Part shown: positions 13,601 to 25,600 of the stretch, piece after piece | Layout: every line of letters begins with the position of its first letter | Position numbering within the stretch: position 1 is the first letter of the stretch | Assembly (NCBI GenBank): GCA_933228895.1 | Contig: OW121854.1 | Location: 11,287,131-11,351,130, forward strand | Source of the DNA: Platycnemis pennipes | Taxonomy: Eukaryota; Arthropoda; Insecta; Odonata; Platycnemididae | Length of the DNA: 64,000 nucleotides | Reading direction: 5' to 3' | The notes under the pieces: model-generated | What the model saw: the letters and a program-made list of their open reading frames with translations, nothing else | Databases searched by the model: none | What the model was told of the DNA's origin: nothing | Translations under genes and position numbers: made by a program

Positions 13601-16600
13601 GGACAAAACTGATGCCAATTAATAAATAAATATTATTTTAGAAAAATGAAAATTCCCATTATTTTTTTATCACACCATGTACTTGATGTAATGGAGGTGA
13701 AGTTCTCTCTGTAACTTGATACATCCTCTAACCAATGAAATGGAAAATCAGAATCATTACACTTCCATTACTTGACTTTATGGGAAACGGACTGTGCATC
13801 TCAGTGGTTTGTTGTTGGTTAGGGACTGACTGACGTCACCCATTTTGTTTCTCTCAGTTTGCTGTCAAAGGAACTGGAGGAAACAAGGGGCGAGCTAGGG
13901 AAGGAACGCAAGCTACGCCTGCAGCAGATGGAAGCCATCAAGTCCTTGTGGAAGGAGGTGAGCGCTCGTTTGTATTCCATTGCAGGGAGACATGAAAACC
14001 ATGTAATTATTCATATTAAAGTGTAAGTAAGACTCCCACAATTACAGGGTCTTCTCTAGCTTTGCTCAGTGAGATCAGGAGGTATTTAATTTTCTGTTCT
14101 TGTTGCTCACTAAGCTCGTTGTTTATAATAAATTATGATTTAATATTTTTCTGGTGGAACCAGTTTTCAGCTCAAATGTTGGCTTGAACTAAGAGAGAAC
14201 ATGCGTTTATCATTTTTTTGGCCCATTAGGAATTCTTAGGGCCAGAACTAGAGATGGAATGAATAGCAGATTTCTCAATATCAAATTTGAATGAATAATT
14301 GTAGCTCGAATATTTGAATACCTAGGAAACTGAAATTGTTATTGATGCATTCATTATTATTGTGTTAATTTGTTTTCTGTTTAAGCAAAATGCTACAATG
14401 CAATCAAATTAAAATTTTAACTTGTTTTGAAAAATTTCATTTGTTTAATCTAATTAATTTACGACTAATTTTGGTCTATTGAAACACTCACCTGAACTCC
14501 TTCAAGTTTAGGTGAGTTTTGAATTTATTTTGAACTGCCAACTAGTGTCTAGGAAACAATAAATTTACATTTAAGAATAAACTGCCGTATTGACCTCAGA
14601 TTCAAAAGAATGAAGCTTGGTTTTGTTATAAAAGGGTACACATTCAACAAATAATTCACACCATTCCATAAGGATCTAGCTCATAGTAGGATAGCAGCAT
14701 AGATTTCCCCGAGTGAGCTCTTAGAAACTCTTCACTTAAATTCATTTGCCTAGAGATGGAATGAATAGCAGATTTCTCAATATCAAATTTGAATGAATAA
14801 TTGTAGCTCGAATATTTGAATACCTAGGAAACTGAAATTGTTATTGATGCATTCATTATTATTGTGTTAATTTGTTTTCTGTTTAAGCAAAATGCTACAA
14901 TGCAATCAAATTAAAATTTTAACTTGTTTTGAAAAATTTCATTTGTTTAATCTAATTAATTTACGACTAATTTTGGTCTATTGAAACACTCACCTGAACT
15001 CCTTCAAGTTTAGGTGAGTTTTGAATTTATTTTGAACTGCCAACTAGTGTCTAGGAAACAATAAATTTACATTTAAGAATAAACTGCCGTATTGACCTCA
15101 GATTCAAAAGAATGAAGCTTGGTTTTGTTATAAAAGGGTACACATTCAACAAATAATTCACACCATTCCATAAGGATCTAGCTCATAGTAGGATAGCAGC
15201 ATAGATTTCCCCGAGTGAGCTCTTAGAAACTCTTCACTTAAATTCATTTGCCTTTTGTGAAAGTACTCCAGATTTGGGAGAAAAGATGGAATGTGTCACT
15301 TCTTATAAATTAAAGGTGAAAATATATAACAGAGTAATTAATAGAGCTTTGATCAAGTACAACTGTTGACAAAGTTAATAAACTTTTTATTTTACATCAC
15401 AACTAATTCTGCCATGTTATTAATGCTAGAAGGACGGGAGGCATCATTTGACCCATTTTTGGAATTCAACTTCAATTTTCGCCATGTAAAATATTTTTAA
15501 TTTATTTGAAACTATTTTACTTTGTTCATTTTGGTCTGAAATTTTATGAAACAGCATTAAAATGACTCGAACACTTAAATTAATTTTTTACAAGAGGTTA
15601 TACCTAGAAGGACGGCTCGGGGTCATTTGACCCCTAACTTGTTTTAGCGGCATATTTTCATGCTCCTCGTACTCTTATCTCTCAATCTTTTATGAAGATC
15701 TCTTTACTCAGTGGCGAGGTAGCCCAAGTGGGTTAGTGCTTGAGTTATGGACCAAAGGGTACCCGGTTCGATTCCAGGTGATGCCTCTGAACACCCACAG
15801 AAAATCCAAGCTGAATGATTTTCTCTGTACCACATCTTTTTGGGAAACCGTAAGCGGCACAGGGAATGTCCCCCTGTATGAATTTCACTTTCCGATGGTA
15901 TTTTTATGTAGGTAATTTTCTTATTATGCAAATGTAATATTTTTATCGTACCTCAGAAATCACATGCATTCCCATGGATGTCTATGTTTATCCAGAGATG
16001 GTTTAGTGGGATTTGAGAACAGCTACGAAATACTATGGATCGTCAACCCCTCATCGACTTTTTCAAATGACTTTTTTTTCCCAGCCCGGGTTGCATATGT
16101 ACTCACCATTGCTCTTTTTCCCGGGTGATCGCCCCTCCGTCGTGTGTGTGGGACACACCCTCGGTAGTTTCTACCATTTAGTACCAAGTCCTATGCCGTA
16201 TGCCCAAATGAATATTCAAGATCCGGTGATATTGAACGTGCTCCGGCTGACTGACAATATTGTAAAGTATATGGTGGAGCATGGGAAGTTTCGTAGTCAC
16301 AATTGGATTTTGTCGAGAGAGGACCTTCTTATCGCACTGACATGCAAGGGGCGTCTTGGGACAGCAGAATTTTCCCATAAAAAGCTGTTGGATGAAACCT
16401 GGGGCCAAATATATTCTCTAGCGTGATTAGAGATGGTCAACTTGGTAAATTACCGTGGTATTTTTTGTAAATTACCAACACCCCTGAAAATTACGGTAAT
16501 AAATGGTAATTTTCAGAAAAGTTCTTTTTCAGAAAATTTCTTCCTCACGAAGAAAACATTGGAATGGGTAATATTATAAAGTAAGAAGCTAAAATGATTT

Positions 16601-19600
16601 TGTTTACATTGTGTCCATGATTAATTCCAATTACTTCACAGTAAAATAACAAATGCACATTGTGCCGAGGTATGTCTTTGGAACTAAAATTTCTCATAGT
16701 GTGACAAAAGAGAGGCAAATTGCATGTTGCTGCCAACTTCGTTTTAATTTTTTTAATGAGTTATAATAAATAAACGTCGTGATATGTTTTATGTAAGCGT
16801 CGGAATTTATAACTCAATGCTATTTGATTTCGCTTGGAGTCCTCTGATAAGGATTTGCAGCTCAAAACTTAAAATTACCGGAAAAGTACGGTAATTTTAG
16901 AAAATTACCGTAATTTACCGCGGTAATTTACCTCAATTTAAATTATGGTAACTTACCCATCTCTAAGCGTGATGCCTTGGGAACGAATTTTGAATATAAT
17001 GGATCATTAACATTCAAATCAAGGGTGACTCGTAGTCGAGTGCTAAGGGCAGACAAATTGTTTGGCTTCTGCACCTTGGAGCAAGTTTGCTTCAAATTTC
17101 GAGCCAGCTCCATGCCTCTGGACAGTGACAGCAAAATCCAAACTGAGTGACTTTTTCTGCACCAGATTTTTTTTGGAAACCACAAGCAGCATAGGGCAAG
17201 TAAATGCCACCCTTCCCGCCCCCTATAAATTTCACATTCCAATAGTATTTTTGCATGGGTAATTTTCTTATTAGGTAAATTCATGGGTGTGTTATCTTTA
17301 TCCTGGAATGGTTTTAATGGATCAGAGAACCGGTACAAAACATTATGGACCGTCGACGTCACATCATCTTTTTCGATTGGGTGTATTCATTCCTGCCTGG
17401 ATTGCAAACTTGTTTGGCGCGCCATTGAGTGATTGGGGCACACCGTCAGTATTTGCACCATTTATTTCCAAGGTCTATACCGCATGCCGAAATGCATATT
17501 CAAGAGGCGGCGATGTTGAGCACGCTCCATTTGTCGTTGAGATACAGTGCTGTGAAATGTGCTCTGGACCATGGAAAGATTCATAATCATAATTGGTGTT
17601 TGTCAAGAGAGGATGCTCTTATAATTATCGCACTGATATATGGATGTGGCTACTTGGGAAGGTGGCATTTGCCCAAAAATACAGTTGTAATAAAACCTGG
17701 GGCCAAATATATTCTCTAGTGCAATGCCTTGGGATCGATTCTAGAATATAATGAAACATTCATGATTCAAATCAAGGAGGACTCGTAGTCTAGTAGGTAC
17801 TAAAGGGAGATGATTTTTTTTGCTTCTGCGCCTTAGAAAAATTTTCTTGCTAACCTTCAAGCTACTTCATTGAAATGCAGGTGCCCTTTTATGCATTACA
17901 CGAGGAACAAACTGTGCAATTTCGCACGGAAGTGGCCTATTCATGTATTTTAACCTCGATCAATATTCTAGAAGGAAACAAAATATTCTAAATTGAGTCA
18001 TGAAAAGATCACCAAAAAATTAGTTGAAAAGGTGTAAGGAATCTTTTCCGACACAACCTTCTTGCACCAATCAAAAAGGCAAAGCTTCATTAGATACCTA
18101 CCACTTTCATGTCCCTATGAAGAGCAAAAAAGAGAAGGTGCCAAAAATCTCTAAATTGTCAAAACCATAGCTTCCAATGTTGTTTTCAATAAAAAATATT
18201 TTGTGAAATGTGTGCCAAAAAGAAAAAAATATGCCTAAAATGTAATGATAAGTAATATTCTTTTGTATTTTTATATAAATGAATCCTAAACCATCACAAT
18301 ATTCTCATAAATTTTTCAAGTGAAACTTTAATAACTATTAATTATTGCAAATGTGTGACTATATTTACTATAAACTTGAAACCATTGAAACCTGATGACC
18401 ATTGACTATGAACTAGATTATGATTTACATTAGTGATATTTTTGTGTTTATAACCATCGGAATACCTTATTAAACACTTCTTGGTGCACGTATTACATAA
18501 AAGTCAACACCGTTATAAGAAAACATTCCATGGGAACGCATAAAAGCTTATAATTCGGTAAAACGAAGTTGGGGTCAAATGACCCCTTGCCATCCTTCTA
18601 GGTAGAGCAAAACTCCCGTCCTCCTAGTGTCAATGGTGAAAAGAGATAGTTTTGCTGAAATTGCCTTCTGTTGTCATTCCATTTGTTAAAAATTCCTTTT
18701 TTGTTAAATGTCTTCGTTTAAACATTATTTAAGTTCTCAAATAATGATGCAAAAAGAAGAAATTATAATACCTCGAATACCATGCCATTAATCTACAGCT
18801 GATGAAGAAGAGGGAATGAAGCAGATCACAGTGGAGAAGGCCAGTAAATTCTGCCTTTAATAAATTCCATCTGTAATCCACACATGAACCCAAACCCCTT
18901 CCTCAGAGTACCCTGTAGAAGTCTTCATCAGCCTTCTTCTAAGCAAATCATCCAAAAAATCACTCCTTGAATCCCTCCATCCAAAATGAACACAATTCAA
19001 GATTTGTATGCCACTAAGGAGCATTGAATATATGAGGTGCAAGCTAAAGAGGAGTACTATATATTTTGTGATGAAACCTGTAAATTAGTGTGCTATTTAT
19101 CCCTTGGGAGTGCTGTAGCATAATGCAAGAAGGAAAAAAACAATTTTCTTCGTCGATTATGCTTGTCCAGGACAAAAACTTTCCAGTCTTGAGTGAGACA
19201 GGGTGAGGAAAATACAATGAAAAACAAGTATGTAATAGCAGATCAAAACTAGACAAGTAACTGTATTTCAGAAATACCATACTGAGTACAAACCAACAAC
19301 TGTTTGATCTAAATTCTCATCAGGAATCAACGACAGAATGGTACTAATGCGAGTAGAAAAATGGCAACTCTTTAAGAATGCTGAAGTCTCGTGACTTGAC
19401 TTTAGGTTGCTGGTGCTCGATGTTTACCGCTTACAGTCTCAACTGAGAGAGAGGGAGGGAAGGTGAGTCAAATGAGGAGGGGTTTTCGGCAAGATGGTGG
19501 CATATTGGCATGATTTTGGATTTAGACGACTGGTAGCTTTGAAGGGGAGGAGAGAATGGCTCATAGGTGAGATGGAAGTCTTCAATTGGAGGATTGGGAA

Positions 19601-22600
19601 CTCTTCTCAAAATCCGTCCATCCATTGTCATTCCATTTGTTAAAAATTCCTTTTTTGTTAAATGTCTTTTGTGCTTGTTCAAGATTCTGTCCTCTTCTTC
19701 CACCTCCAGGGTTTTTTTTTAAAGTGATATAGCGGATGTGGTGAGAGAAAGGTGGGGCCCTAGATGGCGCATGCTGAAATGGCTGCATTTAGGAGTCGTG
19801 AGCATTGTTGGCATCAACGTGTCATTAGTGAGCAGTCACGCTTGCATTGGCTAGGTCTGGAGGGTAAACAGTTTGGCGAGGGGAAGCATGTCCAAAGAGG
19901 GGAATCGGAAACAAATGTGGGGAGCACCCAAAAATGCCACTGTGTTTATAAACTTGCATTGCATTGAATTGGTGCTGAAGCCTCATAAATGTTTGCCTCT
20001 CTTTCTCAGGTATTTTCCATGCAAAACAAAGGCACTCCAAACTGCCTGCAGTCTCCAGTTGAAAGCGTCAATGCTCCACCACCGGCTGATGTGTTGCCAA
20101 TGAGTGCTACTCCCACAGCAGTGGTTGATGCCAGCGTAGTCGCAGAACTCAGCAAAACTTGTACTACACTGCAAGGGCAGGTATGGCATGCTTTTATTTG
20201 CCTCTGGCAACGTTCACTCTTTTGTCTATATTTATTGCATGAGATTAGAAAAAATTGTTTACCTTACACTTAGCGTCTGGGGTTAAAACTAATTGTGACG
20301 AAATGTTTTTATTTCTTTATGAAGCTTATGGTTTTCTGCATTTACGGATGGATTGTTACAGATAATCAACATCTTCTGCCTTACTATTAGCCATGACACA
20401 TGACTATAGGAAGCATAAAAATTCACCTTGCTATAACAAGTGTGCCTTACGATGAATGAATTTGCAACTTTTGTCAGCTCTCGCTCTATCGGACTTCTAC
20501 TGTGCCTACAATATTTCCACACCATGAAGTATATTATGTATATTGTTATGTAACCCTCACCAGCTATGATAATAAATTCAGTGTCTCATAATTTCTAATG
20601 CAATCACATTGTGTAGGTAAAGAGATAAAAAGGAAGCCCTCGGGCTTTACGTGGTGGAACCGCATGATTGTAGCAAATAAGAAAACCACTTTGAAAGATT
20701 CCACAAAATTTATTTTGACACTGACCTAGGTTTCGATTGTATACCAATCATCTTCAACGTCTGTTATTGCAAAAGATTTTTCTTACTGGAAGTGTTATAT
20801 TTCGTGGTAAATATACAGTAACCTTTCTCTTAGATTAAAACTATTTTAGCAAGACCATCATCCATTACCATCAATTTTTTTTCTTATTCTCAGCATCCTG
20901 TAGACTATGCCTTTCAGGAATCACCCTAAAAATGGCGTGTTCACATTTTTGAATCTTTTGGTTATACAGTCAAGCCTGTATATAACGAAGTTAAGGGGGC
21001 CGAATATTTACTCCGTAATGACCGAACTTTGTTATATGTGGACCAGTTTTTCTGCACCCTATTTTGGAGGTCACTGCTGTAATGTTGAGGCTTGTGTACT
21101 TGATGGTAGGGATAATTCGAAATACGCTTAATATATAACTCGAAGTCAAATTTTGTCCCATGATGCCCCAACGTATGGTTTATTTCGAAATATGGTGCTA
21201 TCGAAGAATGATGAAGATAAAATGGATTACCGAGTGACAAATGAAGAAGTCCTAAGAAGAGTGGGAGAAAAGAGAAGTCTGCTGAAAACTATAAAAAGAA
21301 GACGGGACAACCTAATCGGCCATATCTTAAGACACAATGGCCTGATGAAGACAATCGTCGAGTGAAAAGTGAATGGGAAAAATGGAAGAGGCAGGCCTCG
21401 TATGAGTTACATGGAGCAGGTCGTAAAGGATGTGAAAGAGAGGAACTACGTTGGTATGAAGAGGTTGGCCGATAGAAGAATGGAGTGGAGGGCTGCGTCA
21501 AACCAATCCTAGGATTGTTGACCCTTGATGATGATGAGATATCATCTGAAGATCAATAAAAAGAAAACTAAGGTATTGGTATGGAGTAGGAGAAAGGAAG
21601 ACTGGACCAATTTTAAACGAGGAAAACAAAAGATCGAGGAGGTGGAAGAGTTCTGATACCTGGGAAGCCGAGTAACCAGTGATGAACGAAGTAAAAGAAA
21701 AATTGCCAGTAGAATTGCCCAAGCGAAAAGGGCATTTTGCCAGAAGAAGATCCTGCTTAGTGCTGCAAAAACAAGCGTGCGTGTGAGGAAACATTCCATT
21801 AGAACATACACCTAGAGCATTCTACTATATGGCAGCGAAGCATGGTCAATAACAGCAGCAGAGAAATCCAGGCTGGAAGCATTTGAAATATGGTGTTACC
21901 GAAGAATGATGAAGATAAAATGGATCGATCGAGTGACAAACGGAGAAGTCTTAAGGGGTAACACCTATGTGGAATGCTGTTTTCGAGGGTGATTTTTTGC
22001 ATTTTTATTCAAGGAAACTTTATATTTGATTGAAGAAATAATTACATGGCTTTATTATACATGTTTTGAAATATACAAATTAATTTTTACAACGTCCTAA
22101 AATGCAAAATGGCGGCTGTACTAGGCTACTAGCATCAGACGATTTTTCAAAGATGCCGCAACTTTTCGTCGTCGCAAATGGTCTGAAACACAAAAATCAA
22201 AAATTTTCTTAAAGTTTGAACTAAAAGCAAGGGAAGTACGTACGGATTTTCAAAAATATTGAATTTTGAAAGATTGGCGTACGGTTTTGCAAAAAAAAAA
22301 AATTTTGTAAAAAAAAATCGTACAAAATCAGCCGTAAAAATGAAAATTTTCAATTTATCAACAAAATCGTACGTACTTCCCTAGAAAATGATGTTGTAAA
22401 GATTGCATCAAAATTTCAAATTGATCGGATAAAAATTGGCTGAATAATCATGCGGGCCGTATCAAAAAATGTTGTTTCGAGAAAAACACATTTAAAGTTT
22501 GAAATAAAAAAAATCGTACATAACATTAAAAATATCAACTTTTAACGGCCTTTTCCTTTAGTCTGCGATACCAGCACCATAAAGTTGGCCTTCCGAGCTG

Positions 22601-25600
22601 ACATTGGCTTGTTCTTCTTCTCTTCTCGATGATTTTAAAGCCAAGCGAGCCTTTTTCGCCCCTTCAGTCAATGAATGCTCTGAGTATTCGACGCGCCGTT
22701 CGTCAAATTCAATGCAGTAATTATAGCAGTTCTCTCCAACCGTGAGGCCTAATATGCTCATTACGGTCATAACGCTTGAAATACCATCATTAAAAATACA
22801 AACAGCAAGGTCAGAGCAAACAGTAAGCACATTGTAGCCACTCGAAACAGTTTTTGGAGCCATCGACCAGAGCAGTGCGTTAAAACTTTCGTTGCTGTTC
22901 TGCGTGTAACCTCCTAGACAGCGTTTCAATAAATCATCCTTGCTCAAATCTTCGTATATTGGTTTAATCGCTTCGTAGATTTCGTTGCTGAGAGGTTTGT
23001 TGTGCACGTGCTCAGCTAATTTGCCTTCAGCTTTCGCTTGTTGCCACGTACACCATGAGTTCGCGCCGGCGGGGCAACTATCATGCTGTGGTTTCTGATT
23101 GGTCGATAGCTTATGAAAAAGTGTGCCCCAAATGTCTCTCTTCATGTTCTCAAGTGAATCCGGATTGTGACGAATTGCCAAGCCATAGTACTTGCTCAAT
23201 TCGTCGATCAACTTGCCAGTAAGTTTGCCTCGGCCACCCAAACCTTTTTTTGATTTGACGAGAGTTCGCAAGCGAGATCCCATACGCTTTTGAACGTGGC
23301 CGATACACTCTTTTTTTTCAACTTTTAAATTAAGTTCTGCGTATGGATCAGAGTCATCAATACCTTTGAAGGTTTTGCTGTCGCCATCCCCGATGTAATG
23401 CATGTAAGGTAACGAATCGACCGGGCAAACATTTCCTTTCCAGCGTCGACCTCCATTTTTCCGGCTGATCCTTTATGGTTGGCTTGGCATTCATTTTCAT
23501 GGGTTTCTAGCCACTCTTGGTACTCTTCTGTGTCTTCTTTTGTCTTCCAGTACTTGCAAGCCTTACAGTAACTAGATTTCACAACAATATCCACGACTTT
23601 ACCAGTGATCCAGCCAATCAGCGTGACGACGCCGTACAACGATGAGAAGCCTCGTTTTCTCCATGTCCCGTCGCCAGAAACTGTGATTCCAATTGTTTGT
23701 CCTTTTTCTGCAGATAACTTTATTTCTTCTTCAGCTGCTCTCTTCAAGCTAGCATTGTGCGCACTTTCTGTTGCAACGGAAATTGACTTCACGATCGTGT
23801 CGTAAAATGACTGGAACATTGGTCGAGGAATATCCATGAAGGCACAAAATTTCCACAAGCCATTCATGCCTACTCCTAACAAACGCATCGCCAATACTAT
23901 TCGTCGATTGATGTCATAGCCATTTCGAATGAATGGACTACTGGGCACTCTTGCAGTAACTTTTTCTCCACTGTTTTTACCGCACGTTTCACACACAATG
24001 TCAATTTTGAAGCCCAAGCCACGTTTTGATGATTGGTGAAACTCCACTTTCGAATGACAAACATGACACACAAGATGCTCTGACAGTTGAGAAAAAACCG
24101 ACACAAAGGCAATGAAACAGTAGGCAAACTTGGGATCAACCCTCACGCCCTGCGGAGCACCAGTTTTCAATTTTTTTGCTGACGCACTAACACCCGACAA
24201 ATCACCTTCTGCCTCGAAACGATTCAAAGGGCGCCTCTTTCCCTTTTCTCGTTTTCGCTTTGTTGATTTATTACCTTTTTTTGTGGCAAATGTTGATCTG
24301 GCATACTGAATGATAATTTCAACAGCAATATTTTTTCAACTCGAGAACTCAAATTTTTACTGAGCGGGAAGCAACAGGCAAACCGACGCTACACTAACGT
24401 ACTAACGTACAAACGCAGTTCAAAATGGCTAGTGCCACCTCTTGATACCAGCCCGAACTATTTACTAATAAGAAAAGTCGCTAACGATACCTGTGGTATA
24501 GCTCGTTTGAAAGCTCGTGGCCCGTGCGCAGAAACCCTTTTTTGACCTGGACGAGCCTATTTTCGCGAACGGCGCTCGCTGGGGGTTTTGGGAGAAAGTG
24601 ACCATTCTCCCTCGGGACACCATTCAGATCGTTTGCGTTCGCTGCCAACCTGCCAAGATAGTAAGGTTCGTTAAATTCCTTTACTTCCGTGAGTCACACT
24701 GAAGTGTCCTCATAATGGTGTTGGACACCCTGCCAACCTTCCTTCCTTTTCCCTCTCTCCCCAGGGAACCGACCGCAGGGAGAGGTTTGCCTCCCCCTCC
24801 AAGTTTCCTCCCCCAAGAGCACCCTCCCCTGCACTCATGAACGTTCCGCGCATTTAGGGGCCACGAGCTTTCAAGTCTTTGGAGCTTTGGAGCAGAGCGG
24901 GCCGTGCGCCTATGCAGCGCCGCACGGTGGGGCCTCCAACGTTTATGCTCATAACTCGGAAAAAAATTTTAGTTTTAAAAATAACTTTGAATGATGTTAT
25001 TCTAGACATGTTTCCCTGCCATTTTAGCAACAAAAAAAAATCGATTTTTTTGAAATTTCTACATAGGTGTTACCCCTTAAGAAGAGGGGGAGAAAAGAGA
25101 TATCTACTGAAAACCTTAAAAAGAAGATTAATAGGCCACATCTTAAGACACGACTGCCTGATGAAGACAATCGTCGGGGGAAAAGGGAACGGGAAGAATT
25201 GAAAAGGCAGGCCTCGTAAGAGATATATGGAGCAAGTCGTGAATGATGTAAAAGAGAGGAGTTGCGTCAATATGAAGAGGTTGGCCGATAGAAGAATCGA
25301 GTGGAGGGCTGCGTCAAACCAATCCTAGGATTGTTGACCCACGATGATGATGGTGGGAGTGATGGTCACTATTAAGGAGTATATAACCTACGAGGGGATA
25401 TATCCTACTGCTTAGGAAAAATTTCATTAGCAAGAAGATATTATGGAGTGTGTCCTTTCATTGTGAATGGCAATATGTTTGAAGGATCTTAGGTTTTCCT
25501 GGTGGATTAACTGGTTGCAGTCTTTTTGGGCGTTGCACTGGGTTAGGCTTTCCATGCTTGATGCTTCGAGGATCTTCCTGAGATTGAACACTGAGTGCTG

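Larger units (their letters stand above)
15426..18627. mobile_element. DNA-transposon-like block with double inverted termini
   Basis: Outer ends CTAGAAGGACGGGAG (15426-15440) and CTCCCGTCCTCCTAG (18613-18627) are inverted copies with one mismatch. An inner pair follows: CCTAGAAGGACGG with GGGGTCATTTGACCCC (15603-15634), and GGGGTCAAATGACCCC with CATCCTTCTAGG (18571-18602). No clear target duplication or transposase was seen, so the superfamily is undetermined. The interior is filled by later or captured repeats. Confidence 0.55.
21541..25360 (+). pseudogene. Second LINE copy, split by a TTAA transposon
   Basis: The left half (21541-21954) encodes ITAAEKSRLEAFEIWCYRRM and MKIKWIDRVTNGEVL. 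The right half (25077-25360) continues RRGGEKRYLLKTLKRRLIGH and ends MKRLADRRIEWRAASNQS with the same 3' tail. The two halves join exactly at the TTAA target in the codons for VLRR. In-frame stops and a missing catalytic domain make it dead. Confidence 0.85.

Noticed and set aside
15711..15800. A functional tRNA gene
   Set aside because: Only the A and B boxes are present. No complete cloverleaf, and the sequence continues as a repeat body.
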